NCBI RefSeq assembly: GCF_002443255.2
Contig: NW_019211456.1
Location: 53,547,743 to 53,611,742, forward strand
Direction of reading: 5' to 3'
Source: Varroa destructor
Lineage: Eukaryota > Arthropoda > Arachnida > Mesostigmata > Varroidae
Length of the DNA: 64,000 nucleotides
How positions within the stretch are numbered: the stretch's first letter is position 1; each line of letters opens with the position of its first letter. Below are positions 41,048 through 56,000 of this stretch, in pieces. The notes beneath the pieces are model-generated. The model searched no databases. It worked only from the letters and a program-made list of their open reading frames with translations, and was not told where the DNA came from. A program made the position numbers and the translations under genes.

Positions 41048-44000
41048 CTTCTCAACCATATTATAGTTCTATTTTATTATTCTACCGTTTATTGTGTAAG
41101 ACCTCTATTACCAAAAATGTTTTCAGCATTGCTTTTAATCAACTCACTTTTTTTATAAAATCAACCAACATTCCGATTTGCATTCACTGGTGTAGTATGA
41201 GCCTTTAGTTTTTAACTAGCGTACAGTGTTTCTCCCAAATCTGATAATTATGTTAGTGCGACAAAACGGACGTTTCGTTCTGTTTTGTTACCACAGCTAA
41301 GGAAGCTCTAAATATATTGCTGACGTATGCACAGTTCTAAAAGAGTTAGATTTGTTAGTTTTGCTAACAAATAATAGTAGAAGGCGATGCAGATTCATGG
41401 CTGGCCACTTGTGTTATGACAGTTACAGGATTTTTTGGAATTTTGAGTTAATTGAAAATAGAACAGACGTCCGAGTTAGTGATGGTACCTCAGGCGCGGA
41501 AAGCGGATGTAATGTCGACTTATTAAAAGTTAGGGTCTTATCGAAACCGAGGAAATCGACGCATCTATTAAGAGAAACATTTTGATAAATAAAACATGTC
41601 AAACTGAACTACTCTTCAAAATACTTCAGTAGTACGAGATACGAACTGAGCAACTCGATTAAATGATCGAGATTATCGTTGTGACTCGAATTGAGCTACG
41701 AGAATATAAATATATAACAAAATGATGCCGCATTCTTCCACGCTAGAGCTTGGGAGAAATTTTAGATTTCATTAGGCAGTTAATAGTAACCAAGCCTCAA
41801 CGAAAAATAGCTGGCCAGTCTTAGTTGACCGTATGCTCTACGTGCGTGTAAATTAAAATCTTTATTGATCACCTGCTCCCAATGGATCAGCATATTAAGG
41901 CACTAACAATACAATGTATGACAATAACAGACACGCGATTCGTACTATACTAATTTTTTATATAAGTGTATGAAGTTCCCCTCGATGAGAAAAGGATGAA
42001 GCGTGCTTGCGACATCTAGAGGAATCATTTCGGGTTTAAATGTAGGAACAAGTGAAGTGTAAAAGGTTAAACATATCCACTTCGTCCTCGAAACTCATGA
42101 ATTCTTTTCAATAGTCATCACTAACACTAGCAAGCGAGGACCCTTTGAGTGTTTACATTGTTGCGAACAACGTCTGCTCTTGCGTATACTAACAACGATC
42201 CAAAAATTCTTTGTAGGATTATCCTAGGCTGGAACTTCCAAAAATTATAGGCTATGGCTAAAATTCTCAGGAAAAATTCAGATTGTACCAATGGTTACCA
42301 CAGGAAAACAACTGCCGGAACTTGTATTAAGAACTTATTCTTCTCCAAGACCAGTTCAATCCAGGAAGCGCAGTACATGCTAGTGTTCTTGTTATCGATA
42401 ATCACCTTTCGATTCCTATAAGAAATCGTCGCGTTTAGCAGACAATTTTAGAAGGTATTGCGTAGCAAAAATGATTCAACTCGAATTGCTTTTAAATGAT
42501 TTTTGTCGTTTTAGACGAAAAGTTGTCAATGATAAGGTGGCCTTTAATACTCGATTTGGATAGATCTTGTATGATAACAGTACCGTTAACGAAGTTGGCT
42601 AAAGAGCAGTGTGTGTTCTGTACGCAATCGATGTAATTACGCGCCGTGGTAAAACAAGGATAGCTACTGCAGGTTTTTGTCAACTACAACTCTCAGTAGA
42701 TAATTAACATGATCGATACTTTGTCCTCTTCAAATAAATTTGAAATGATAACGAGCTTTGGCTTTAGTTCGGCTGCGAGGCAATCCGCCTTTACCCGAAG
42801 CCATTAGCAAACAAATGGTTGCCTACTTAGAGAAGGGGATGCGCGGAACCCGTTCAAACAAGAAATTTGTTTCTGTTTGGCGTTTTGTCATATTTGAGTA
42901 ATTTCCAGGCTCAAGGAAACCACCACAAAAATAAAGCCTCTGCAGAAATTCTAGGCTTCTTGACATCCTTTCACACCTAATGCAAAAATATTGTTATCTC
43001 AATTAGACCGAACAGACGTTCTTGTGGTTTTAAACAAAATTTTTACTAATATACAATACAGCCGTGATCCTGGCCTCAAAATATCAGAAAACAAAAAGGA
43101 GCCAGTACGAAAGTTTTAAGCCATTGTGTTTCGACTTCATATCATACCGATACTTTCGTTGCCATTTTGAGCACGTATAAATGCTAGATACCACCATGTA
43201 TAAAAAGTGATAAATCGGCCTGCTGATGCAAATTTTAAAGCGAAATAACCGTACTTACATATGATTATTTCTATACAAAGTTGAAGCACCGGGCTAAGGT
43301 TTTTATATTATTAAACAATTTTTTTTAAACCAGGCTTTAAGAAACAAGCAGCTATATATATATATATATAGCTGTTTATAGTCGTGTATATCAAAAAAAA
43401 TCACACAGCAAACAAATTTTGTTAACAAGAATAACCCAGATTTCCGATCACTTAGAGTTATTATGCAGTGGTAAATCCAAGAAGCTTTTGCAGAGGTTAT
43501 GGACACAATATTGACTGGAGCACTAACCCTACAGGCGAATTGATGCGGGAACCTCGTGAGCAGTCCGGAACCCCTTCGTGCACTACCGTTTAATAGAGCC
43601 TATCATATTCCGCTAACAAAAAGACAGCTTCACTACTTTCACGTGATATTTAGCAGCGTTCGGTTGTTCTACATGCCTTCGCACCGTTCCGCAACATGCA
43701 TTACAGAACACCACTACAATTTGCACAAGCAAAGGTGACTCTTTTCAAAGGAGCGACGGAGTATTAGATGTCCTCCTTACAGCGCGTGCCGTCAACAAAT
43801 CGCCAATATATTTCCATAACCTGCGGGTGAAAAAGGTTTTCTCAGTTGTTAATAAAAGGAAATGCAGGTTGGTAGATGGCCACTTGTGTTATGGGAGGCA
43901 AGAAGCGAAATTGCTAGCTAAAACCACATTTTAGTTTTTTCCGTATGAGTTTTCCTTGTACTTAGTCCTAGGGTCAAGATGTAGCTTCAAACACAAGATG

Positions 44001-47000
44001 TATGTTGGTGGAATAGAGCCCTCACAGATGCGATCGTAAAAGGTGCCGTGAGCTTATATTGAACAGCATAGGATCGAGCGCCATCACTCAACATTTTACG
44101 CCGCACTGAACTCGAAAGTATTTAGAATGTCCGTAAATGTAGGCATTGTAGATTCAATCAAATTATGTAGTGAGAAGTACTTTATTTCATTTTTCATATT
44201 TTATTCAATGGAGGTCCGATGTGAATGGGCAAAATAAGTTAAAAAATAATTATAGAGAATTGTCGAACAGCTTTTGCGGTGGTAAGGCATTTAACTGTGT
44301 ATACCGGCTAACTTGCATAATACAAGTGCTAAGTGGTTTTGTTTTTAAATTATTAAAAATAATTCTCTACAAGTAATTATGCGAGTCCTGAAATATATTT
44401 ACAACAATTATCCTAGTACAATAGTTAGTCAGTTTATATCTTCGATAGAAACTAACAAATCTTGGTTTTATGCAAATACCCAGCGCTTGGCCTATTGGCA
44501 CAAGTTCCTCACAAAACTCACCTTGTGTGCCCTCTCCTCATGAAACATTCTGCGTTTCCGTCACATTCAGATCCGTCAGGACAGAGTCCTGGTCGTGTCC
44601 GGCAGCCCGATGTTTGATTACCGCTGAATCCTAAGGCATAAAAGAATGTGTTTGTTATTTGTACCCGCACGCACTATACTATAACGAGCTGTGTTGGGTT
44701 TGCAGCATAAAATCCGTCCTGGATTAGCTGTTAAGCACATGCATTAATAAAGTCAGGTATTCATGCTATCTTTTTTTTATACAGTAATGTATTGTATCGA
44801 AAATAAATTGCACTTAATAGCTTCTATTCCTTTTCTTTTATTTTTCATGTGTTTACACAAAGGTAAAAAAAACTGTTCTACTGTGCACACCGATCACCTG
44901 CTTAAATTTTTTATATTTACCGTTAATAATCTTGTTCAGTAAAAACCTTAATTGATTGTCATATATTTCGACTGATACATGGATTCAAAATAGTAAATTT
45001 ATACTCCTACTCTGCGATTCATTCTGAGCACACTTCATCGCCGGTTTTAGTACATTAATCAAACACAAGCGACGATCAGTTTGAACAAAGTAATCAATTC
45101 AACGAAGTAGTTGTTAACACTGCGAGTTCCTAAAGCATTTGAACCATATCGCAAAGATCAGTGTCATTTATTGCAATCGGCAATTGGTAAGTCAGAAACG
45201 GAGAGACACGTGTATATTTGGTAAAAAGGTTTCATAAATCATTAAGTTAACCTGGATGTCCTTGAAAGCTTGCACTTTGGTCAGATCCGCAGAATTACTC
45301 CTCGGATTAACCTTCTGCTGTTTGTAACCTAGCGCCCTGGTACCGAACGAACACCTCCGCCTTTAGCCTTAAGCCGGGCAATCGCATACAATCAGTGTGC
45401 ACTAGGACAATATTTTTTTTTAAATATTACAGTTATACTTGGAGTATAACTAATATCTATGGCCGATTCGAATGTTAGTGCAATCACTCTGGACTGTTTG
45501 AGAAATCTTATCGTTGAGGTCCATCCACTGAAGAGATTGAATATTAAAAAGCGCGTTTCCAACAGCGAGAAGTCCATATCTATCTCCTAAAGTTAATGTA
45601 CAATACGTTTTGTCGTGGTATTTAAGTTGCTGTTGGTGCAGAATTTACTTTTCGGTATTTACCTGAACTACCGCAAAAAGCTCGTGATTGGATGGTACTA
45701 TTTACCATGCTTTACTTTCCTCTTCAGTCACTATGCGCAGGAGCCATTCTGTGTATTTCTGTGTAAATTCTCAGTGATTCAGAACATTAAGTCCGTTTAA
45801 AATGATTAACGAACACTGTGTAACAAACTTCACATGAAAAAACCTTATTTCAATAAAGTTTTTATTGCGAGCAAACAGGGGTCGATGAGGCGTCTTCATT
45901 CAGAAAACAAATTTTTTGGACTTGCGAACAGAAGCTTTCGTTTTTTCTTCGAATTGGTTAAAATTAATTGTATTGATCCTTGCTATAGTGGTTACTTTTC
46001 GTTCGCTAAAAAGTTTTGGCGAGTGGTCGACTAGTCCGGCGTCAAGAAGGTCACGAAGACAGTCCACTTCGCTGTCATTACCTATGTGACTCGAAAAAAA
46101 TTTGTATCTAACTCATCCTGTCTGACATCGAGCTTCGAGGCATAATGGTGCCCTACTGCCAGCTGTTCAAAATAAACAAAATCTTACAGAACGATACAGC
46201 AGTTACTTTATTGTATAGCACGCGTTTGTTAGATGGTGCCCAATATACCATAGGTATGTCAGAAATAAACATCACGCGGTTCCATTGCTGTGTTCACGTC
46301 TCACTTATTCTATATGGGGATAACTACGGTGTTTACCAAACCTTTAATTACCTCGCGAGCTTCACAGTTATTACTGAAATAAGGGTCAGACTGCGGATAA
46401 CCTTTACCTGTATGTCCGTGAACCACTGCTACGCTTGATTTCTTAATCTTAAAGCGTCATCCTTAAACAACAATCCTTAACGAAAACACCAAGAAGGAGT
46501 AACAGGAAAGAAGGGGCATCTGGCTTCAAAGCCTGATAAAACCAGTTTAGTGCGAAAATAACATATTTAGGTCGAACAATTCGCACTGTAACAATATTGC
46601 ATGTTTATCAGTAGGTGGTTGTGAGTCGTTTCTATGGCTTCGTTGGCAGGTATAATGAAATATATACTAGCTGACACCAGAATGGCCTGTATTTCAACCG
46701 GGCGTTGCTGCCGACATAGTTTTTAATACTCGGCTATTACTCATGTTCGGTTGCACATGTTCTGGGTAAAAAGTTAAATATGTGACGATAAGTTTGATAT
46801 AACCCTAAAGATAGGAGCAACGGTATGGCCAGCATTACTGAATAACGACTGTACAAGTGCGATTCCGTATTTAGTAGTTTGATACTCACGTGCAATAATA
46901 ATGCATAACTCGAATATCTGTGCCGTACGTGATTTTACTATCCTTTATTACTAATTTAGATTTATTAAAATGTATTCTATTATTGAAGAGCACACGTTGT

Positions 47001-50000
47001 ATATAGTTTGTTTATATGTATAGGAAAACTTAATAGGCGTGTGAGGTTCCTTAGAAAAATTCGAATGCAAATCAAAAGGCAGGGTCTAAACATTTTATCT
47101 GGAGTATACTGAGTTAAATAAATGGGCATTCTTAGTGGCTTGCGCATGTTGGAAATTATGGTGACCGATACCCTGATCTAGTATGAAACGATATATTTCA
47201 CCACAGATCCAGACGCACTATGTCAACACTGTATAAAGAACGAATTGAGTATTCAACAAAAGTAAAACATGGTTTTTCTGTACTGAGCAGAAATATATAG
47301 AAACCATAGCTTTACTGTCCGGCATTCAGATAGGTATGAATAAAGTAAGAGCAGTGAGATCAATGAAAGCTCCTCATAAAAGTATCTATACGAACTACAT
47401 GTGAAAATTTTTAATAGACATAGCGACCGTACAAAACCTATAGGGCTACTACGGCCACTAAAAGTACAGCTGTGTCGACATACGTTAAACGCTATGCAAT
47501 ATTTAAGAGATTTATATGGCCAAAAGCACCAGTAGTTGCCACTTTCATGTGGAGAAGCCGATTATGATATAAATGGACCGAAATAACGCTAACGGTTGTA
47601 GAGTACATTCACAAAAACATAGCATATAAGATCGAGGAAGTGCAACTTTCCAACCGGACGAGCAGGACTATGCTGCTGTGAAAAAATAATTGCACGCCGC
47701 TGGCGTCCTACGCAAAACGCAAAATTTGACTGAGACGGACACGGATTCTTAATCACTTGCCTCGAACAGGTTCTACAGGATTATGCCTAAGCAGTCACAA
47801 GCTTCACAAATTTAAAGGCTTGGGGCAAGTGTATAAAAAAATGCAAACATTGAATCCGATCACAAAACGGAACGGTTTAAAATAGTTTTATTTGTTTTTA
47901 TTGTAAGTATCACGATAATCTTTGCGAAATCTTTGAGAAAAACTTTCGAAGTAACATTATTTAGTCGCTTAATCACCATTTTTGTGCCCACTTGAAAATT
48001 AGTAAAAGGTTGTATGCTTCGGCCAAGATTAAAAGTAGAACTGGATTTTTGAACCAGATTTTTGTGAATGCTGCGCTGGGAAAATTATCCAAGGAGTTAA
48101 AAAAAAGTTTTCTAGATATGGGTAATTTAATTGCGTAAATAGGCGCGCGTATTAGCTTAAGCGCTAGTACGCAAATCTGCGTGCAATTACGAGGCAAGTA
48201 CGAGCAGCGGGTGTTATGAATATATTTAGCAATAGTCGCCTTTAGCTCTAAGGGCAAAAGTACAGCGCAATTATTCATTGGAATCGAGCACATCTTAGGC
48301 TACAGTCGAAAGTGACGAAGGAAGGATAGCAGAAACAGCAACACGTGATGCAGATCTCTAACGCAGCTCCATACAATGTAATATCAGTAGATTTAATGAT
48401 AGCTTGAACAATTTCCAGTTATTATGGTATATGTAAAGCCCAAGGAAAAGACTAAAGAACTAAAGAAATAGTAGTTATAGAAAGTAAAAGATTAGTCACA
48501 GTATTGAAAGGATGCAAGGGAATTCGGAACGCGATATCGTAAACGATAATGCGTAACACTTTAGCTTTTTATATTTAATGCAGTTATAACATGTGTAAGT
48601 TTCACTTATTTCACTATTATTTCACTAGGCTTGTTGGATAACTGTCGTGTTTTCTAGTGCCGTAGTGGTAATTAAATAGTTGTAGTAACGGAAATTGATC
48701 CGAGTTGTATGTGCAGTACTACCAGAATCATAATCGTAGGAAGTTGGTACGATGCGTATAAGCACAGTGGGCATTAACTGCAATACGATTTTAAAAAAGG
48801 GAGTGTTGTGAAAATAAACAATAAACAAAAAACTCATCGGCCGGCGATCGACTTTCGATTTATTCAGTGGTCCTAGATAGAATTGATAAAGAACAAGTAT
48901 CTGCAAAGAAAAATTGTTATTGGGAAGTATAGTAAGGTTGAGAAAAAGCAATTTTCACTCTATTTTTGAACGCCTTAAGTGGAATATAATTTCATATTGA
49001 TGAATCAAAAAACCAATTAGAATACCAAAAAAAAAACTAAAAAATGAAAAGATCGTTTTTTAGCAACGATAATTACAATGATGGTCATTTATTAGACTTA
49101 CTAAATAAATCTAGAACCAACATAGGGTTAGCCTGATACTCAAAATTTACATTGTTGACAACGAAAGCATAAAAATGAATAAAAAAGACATGAAAGACGG
49201 AAACATTGACAGTGTCACGGAATTCAAGCCGGAGGGAGTTGAATACATATATNNNNNNNNNNNNNNNNNNNNNNNNNNNNNNNNNNNNNNNNNNNNNNNN
49301 NNNNNNNNNNNNNNNNNNNNNNNNNNNNNNNNNNNNNNNNNNNNNNNNNNNNTATATATAAGAATATATTGAGTATAAATGCAGTATAGTCGGAGACCGT
49401 ATCTGCATAACGTACCTTCGATGCAATCTCCGCAGCGAAAGCTTCCTTGTGCGTTTATACAGACAGAGTTCTCTACGCATCCTCCATTGTTTCCGTCGTC
49501 ACACTCGTTTATATCAAAACACTGCTGTTTGAAGAGGCGAGCAGAGTTTATTCCAACTCCTGAATGAATCATCACAAATTTTACTATTGTGTTAAAAATA
49601 AATATAAAATTGCTGCTGGATTTACCTGGAAAGGTAAATTCGATTTGTACTACAAGAGTCATAGAAAGAGCCAGATAAATAAAATGCAATTAAATTATAA
49701 TTTACTTAACTTTGGGTATAACATCGAATATTACAGAATTCAATTCTGCAGCGAGTCACTGCAACAAGACAACCAAATTGTTGGCGCATTCTATAAACAC
49801 AGCATGATTATTGGAGCAAATAGAGTTGACGAGGTAAATGTTAGTGTACACCCGTTCTGGGATACGACGTCAACGAATAAGATTAGCCGAACGAACGACA
49901 AAACGTTCATCAATGAAGGTTGCTGATAACAGTATACTTAGAATACTCTAGAATAGAATAGAATAGCGAATGAGTACTAAGTACATTAGATAGAGACATG

Positions 50001-53000
50001 TGCAAAATCGCAGTTTTGAAGATATCACATATCGAAAGGCATTAGTAAAAACACGTCGCAAGAGCAGCATCTGTATGGCATCGTTTTGGAGAATTTGTAG
50101 TTCCGTGAAGTGTTTTAGAAATAAAAAAAAATTTGTTGTAGAGGGCTCTTTAACCGCTAGGCATTATGGTATAATCAGTCTATGATTCTCGAATCTGGAG
50201 TGTAACGCTGAGATGGGTAGTTGAGTTAATTTTGTTTGCTGATTACAGTCCGAGAAATAATTTACACATGGAAAATTGGGTTTCTGTTTTTTAAAGCCGA
50301 TGATTGTTTTGATTGTACTGATGATTACGTGGTATTTGTACAATGTTTGTTTTACTGAGTACCTAATTGACTAATTCAAGACTGTCTTGCAATCTGAAAT
50401 GGTCCGGGTTTCGGTCTCGAGCGTAGCAGAGAGTATACGATTAACAAATACACGGAAAACAACACCAAACCGGTGTTTTTGATTTTCACCTGCATTCAGG
50501 GTATGCGGTACCTAGTAGATTAAAATAGAAAAATAGTAGTACATATCATGCCATTTTACTAGATTTCTTAACAAGAAAGCTGTGCACACACACAAGTGCT
50601 ACTTGAAACAGCGTAGTAATTCAGAAACATTGGAAGAGTTTGGTCTTCTAGGACGCTAAATGCATTTGCTACAAAGAATTGTTGAAAGAAGTATTTTCTC
50701 ACTTATTAGACCTTTGCAAATGCTATTTGTTATTTTCCAAAATGCCGTTTCAGTCAAAAAGCTGGATCGTAGATCGTACTGGTTTCGCGAAGATATTTGA
50801 TTATGACAGGTCATTGGATATTTGGGCAAGGTCACAGTGTTAAAATAGTACTGAAAGGACAGGGTGGGGCAGAATAGGCCGATTGTGATTCTGTTCTTTT
50901 GAGATCTTGTATTTCGGTTATTTGGCGTTGCTGTTGCATAACCATCACTTCTGGGGTTAGAATTCGCTCCTCGTATCCCTGCCTCGCCATTTCTTGCCAT
51001 CCCACAAGCCAAACTTCCACTGCACTTCCCTTTGCCATTCCTACCGAGGCACCGTCAGCACCATCGCGGTCTTCTCAGTTCCTTCTTTATTAAGCATTAC
51101 TGCTTAAGCCTTTGGGCGGCATTGGTAATAACAGTGAAAAAATAGCCTCTGGTTTGTATTCTGGTTCTTCCGCGGGAACGTATTTGAATGCTAATATTGG
51201 GGAGGCCTAGGTTCGAACCCAGGCGTAGGCAGACTTCATTTTGTGCTTAGACGCTGTCATGTGATGGAATACAACGTAAAATTGGAAACATTGAGGCCGA
51301 TAGTAATTGACTTGTACAAGCATCCGTACCTCTCCATATGGGAATGATGGTGTTCGTTTTTGGAAGATGAATGAAGCAGATGAAAGACTGTTAATGATTA
51401 AACCGAAAATAAATGCCAAATATAGGTAAATTGCAAATACCATGAGGAATAAGAAAGAATGGCAGACTAGTCTTATAATCAATTTTACACGGGAAGGAAC
51501 TTCTTTAGTGGACCCTACGTCACTGCAGGTAAATGACAGAGAAGGCCGTTATTTTCGATAAAGGGGCTGCCGTCAGAAGGGCTTGTAAGAACTGAATTTG
51601 AACACTTTAAGAATGGAACAGAAGCGGTATACGAAACACAATAGCTATACGTAGGAGCCAGCATAGACAATTCATAGACGCATTGAAAATCATATGTTCC
51701 TTCATCTTAGTAGTTGTGTGCTATTAGAGTCTCGGGGTGGCAATAACAACTTTCATCAGCAAACGCTCTTTTTTTTTAAGGTCTACCAAGAACGTGGTGG
51801 ACAAAGCGAACATAATGAGATATAAGATCCTAAATTTAACGCCGGAAACAAAGTCTTCGTTTATATATCCATATATTAAAAATGAAATAATTAATACAAG
51901 TGTAAATAGCTGTTTATCATCATTCGTCCGTAATTAGAACTGGTTATTTGTACGTGCTGAAGATAATACGCATAGTTGCTTCAATCAATTACACTATAAT
52001 GTTAATGGCTTAAACACTTAATTAGAAATAACATGATCAGTGAAGATAGCTTATTGATTGCGCCCTTTACACCCTGAATTTTTGTATTTCTGCCTCATCT
52101 CTAATTGTCCATGTACAGTTGTGAATGCTGGTAGCAGTGGTGCCTATTATGTTTCTTAGATTGTTTTTGGTTTTTATTTCTTATTGTTGTTATTAGATCT
52201 TATTGTTTACGACCTCACCTAGTATCATAAAGTGATTATCCCCTCAGGATTGTTTATCAAAGCTGTTTTAAATATTTTGGATTAAAATCGTTAAGCCAGC
52301 TAATCGTAATATAGCGTTCGAATTGTCTATTGACGGCATCCTGGCCTGGTTGATGAACGCCTATTTAATGAATTTTGACTCAGGCTAGTAGGGAATGTAA
52401 ATTGTGTGAAATTATTAGGAGATTCTGATATGAATCTACTTGAGTCGAGTACCACTATCAACATTGGTCTGGCCCTATCATTCTCCTTTGGATGTAGCAA
52501 CAGGGTCATTCACATCAGTTGTGTCGGACTTCTTGGCGCGAACTTCTGTCATAATTATGTTTGGAAGGTGAATGCTGAATTGGTATTGCAATAATTCGTT
52601 TATTCTTTAATAATCGCTTCAGTTTGAGTTCCCACGGTGACACTTCTGATTTTCCACAGATAAGCTAATTGCCCTATGCCTTTTAACAATTCAATAAGTA
52701 ATTCAAATTTAAATCTAAAATTAATGACTACCTATTTTGACCGGTTTATTTATACTCATGATACTATTTTTTGGTAGTGAAATCTGTGCAAGCAGTCACA
52801 TACTTGGTGAAACCGTATCTCGGTGTAAAAACACAATCAGTAATCACTCGTAGATCATTCAGAATTTTTTGATTTTGTAAATAAAAGGGACCATACACAC
52901 ACATATTGAATTAAGTCACCTTGTAAAACGACACATCCAAACATTTTACTCTCAGAAATAAAGTTACAGTAATTAAAGGAACATTTGCGTGCGTTTTACC

Positions 53001-56000
53001 ATTGATGGGTTTGCCAATGCAAAATACTCATGGTCGGTCATCACAAGTATACTCTGTCCTCTTAACTAATTGTCCCTTAAAATATAAAAAAAAGAGCATC
53101 AATTGTACTTACTAGGTATTTTCGACTAAGGTAACAACTGTGTGGTTCATTATTTCTTCCCTGACTTATTCAAATACAACAGTCCTTATACAGCAGAATA
53201 TTTAGCTATAAAGTAAACATACAACGTTGATCGGTGAGATACTGACAAATCTTAAGCAGTTGTGTTTTTACTCATCAATTTGTATATCAAATGAGTACTT
53301 CCTTATCACTCGAAAGAGTATAGGACTGTAAATAATAATCAATGTGAATGCCTTGATTATGAGTCTTGCGGGAATTAAAAATAGACCACTGTTTTATCCA
53401 CTTTGAAAAAGATTATTGAAAGACTGATTTCTGGTTTACCTAGGTAACTAGTACTACTAAGTAAACTAATGCTAAGTAAACAAATCTGCGCCATCCTTAC
53501 CTTTCAACTTACAAACTGTTTGCGTAAATCTATATATTTCGGTTAACATGCTATTGTCATTCCTTTAGATCTTCGAATAGCATTTGATTCAATTAATAAT
53601 TGATTCAATTTGATTCACTGAATTATTGGATATAAGTAAGGGCACAGAATCCATTGCAAATTGGGCCATGCCTGTCTCTCAAACATAATAATATAATCCT
53701 GTTTTTTGGACATGCGTCTTCCACTCAATTTTAAACATATTCCTGATGTATTCATAAATTCCTGTGTACAAAATGAAGCTATAAATCGATAAAGAAGCGT
53801 TCGTTTCATAGAAGTTATGCCAAACTCGTTAATGGTATCCATACCTCCTAGATGAGAGCAGGCATCTGTAGGGTAAGAAACGCCATAGAGTCGAATTTGT
53901 CTTCTGTTCGTATTCCATTCTATTGTATGACGCTTTCTTTACTCGATTTCCTCGAACATCAGCTATGGAGTCGAATACCCTTTTCTGACTTATGCCAGTT
54001 ACCATCGCTCCAAAAAAGGACTCTGAATTGTTTATTTTTATAGGACCTCAATGATAGTTCAAGCCACTGTTACTTACTTTCGTTGAGTATAGTTTGTGCA
54101 TATTAGATTTAAGATTAATTGTTAGAACTAACATTAATGTATGTGAGATATGAGATCAATGAATTATAGCCGCAAAAATTATTCTTGTCTATTATTGTTG
54201 AAAGTACAATTGTGGAACTCTGACTGCTATTTTTATTACTATTTATTGAAATAAAACTTTTATAGCTATAGTATTTTATTATAAGTGGTTGAGGCATTTG
54301 CATGGCTAAATTTGCAGTGGAAAAATTCAAGCAGGAACGTCTACTGTTAATAGTAGCTATAGGGATTCAAGGCCGACACAACTAAAAATATGTGCAGATG
54401 TGGAACTAAGAATAAATCATGCGCAATTGCCTATGCGTCCTTCTGACCTTATTCTTGATAATATTATTACATCTACATACACACTGAAACGGACTCAAAA
54501 ATATATTGTTATAATGCATTTCAGATGCGGCCGGCTGGAGGTTTTTATATATCCACAGCCGACCGACTAGTCGCTAGTCGCCGGCGAGCACTTGGGAGGA
54601 TTTAAGCACACACTTAACAGATACTTCCTCTTAAATGAGTTCGGCCCCCCAGAAATGTTCTCGCCAGCCGCCAGCAACGTTTACGGCTAGGCTGTTTTTC
54701 TGCCTAACATCAATAAAAAATAAAGTCTATTACCACACAAAACTCGTCGGAGCGGTGAATCCGGCTTTGTAGTCAACCTCGAACCAAACGGTTTAATGCT
54801 ATACGCCAGAAGATAACAGAGGGAATCTACTTTCAACGGAGAGGCCTCGCGCCACATTTATGAACCGACGTAGCGTATTATCGCTACGAAGGACACTTCC
54901 CATTGCCTATGCGTAAGGTCGGGGAACACGACGACTCCCGAAATGGGTTTCTTAGTCGCCTGATTCATCAGAACAGGTGTCCAGTCAAGAGTTGAAGTCG
55001 ACACGGGGTTGGAGGGTATTGGTCTTTTACGGGCCGTGCTGGATATTGGCGTTAAGGTAAGTGTCGTTTTAACCGTGTTTTTGGAACATACCAGCGTGTA
55101 TGTCTTGGTGAGGACTGAAGGGTGCGTAATGGTATACGCTAGTAGGCGACTCTCAGCCCAGGAAAGAAGTGGCGGTCGCCTTCCGGTCTAGGATGTCGTT
55201 TACCCGCGAACCCGCCTGTATCTGTACAGGCAATTTACAGTGGTACAGCAGTGCATTCAAGAACTTGCATTAAGGGAGGCTTTTGCTCGAAATTGGCCTA
55301 GTAGGCTGTGGAGTTGTTGGAATACGATTTCCGACACCTGAGCGGCACGGCGAACCGCAACGTCGACGGCCTGTCATGTCACAGTTCTATCGCTGAAAAC
55401 TATGATGCTGGCAATTACAACACCCACTATGCGAGTTTGTGCGGGTCTCTGGTGCTAGCTACGCCTCAGAGAGGCGATTTTGTCAAACAAGAGTGGGAGA
55501 TGGCCCCCTTCACATTGCGTGAAGCCGCGCTTTTCCATTCAAAATCTCTAATCGATCAGTCGAAACAGCTGTGTTCGCTCAGTTGTATAAATTATGCATT
55601 AATAAGCTTCATATGTCGTAAAAATTTGCATATGAACTGAACCTGGTATGCAGTTACGAAAGCCATAGTGGTTATTTATTAATTTTCTCTACAGTTTATT
55701 AACCATATAACTAAGTATTGTTAGAATATATCTGGGAAACTCTTTTGTCCTACTAAATAGTTATAAAGGCAAGCAATGGGCCCCGAAAAATGAATGTCTG
55801 GCAATGTTGGCAAAAAACAATGTCCTTAACCGAAGCAAGTGACTCTGGCGTGACTATAACTGAGAGTGTTACTTTCAAAGATAGACAATCGTTAGATTAG
55901 TCCATATATCTTAGCTATAGTCTTACCTGTGTGCGAAGCAAAAGTCGATTCCGCAGCTATTTGATATCAAAAAGTCAGCATTATAAGTTTACTTTTTATG

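Larger units (their letters stand above)
40811..44521 (-). other. Thrombospondin intron, 3711 bp
   Basis: AT-rich, with a TA microsatellite (41008-41043) and a TA palindrome (43349-43374). No transposon motif recognised. Confidence 0.75.

Noticed and set aside
49564..49926. 120-codon plus-strand open frame
   Set aside because: AT-rich codons, no recognisable motif, and it begins within the splice-site region of a thrombospondin exon on the other strand. Probably chance.
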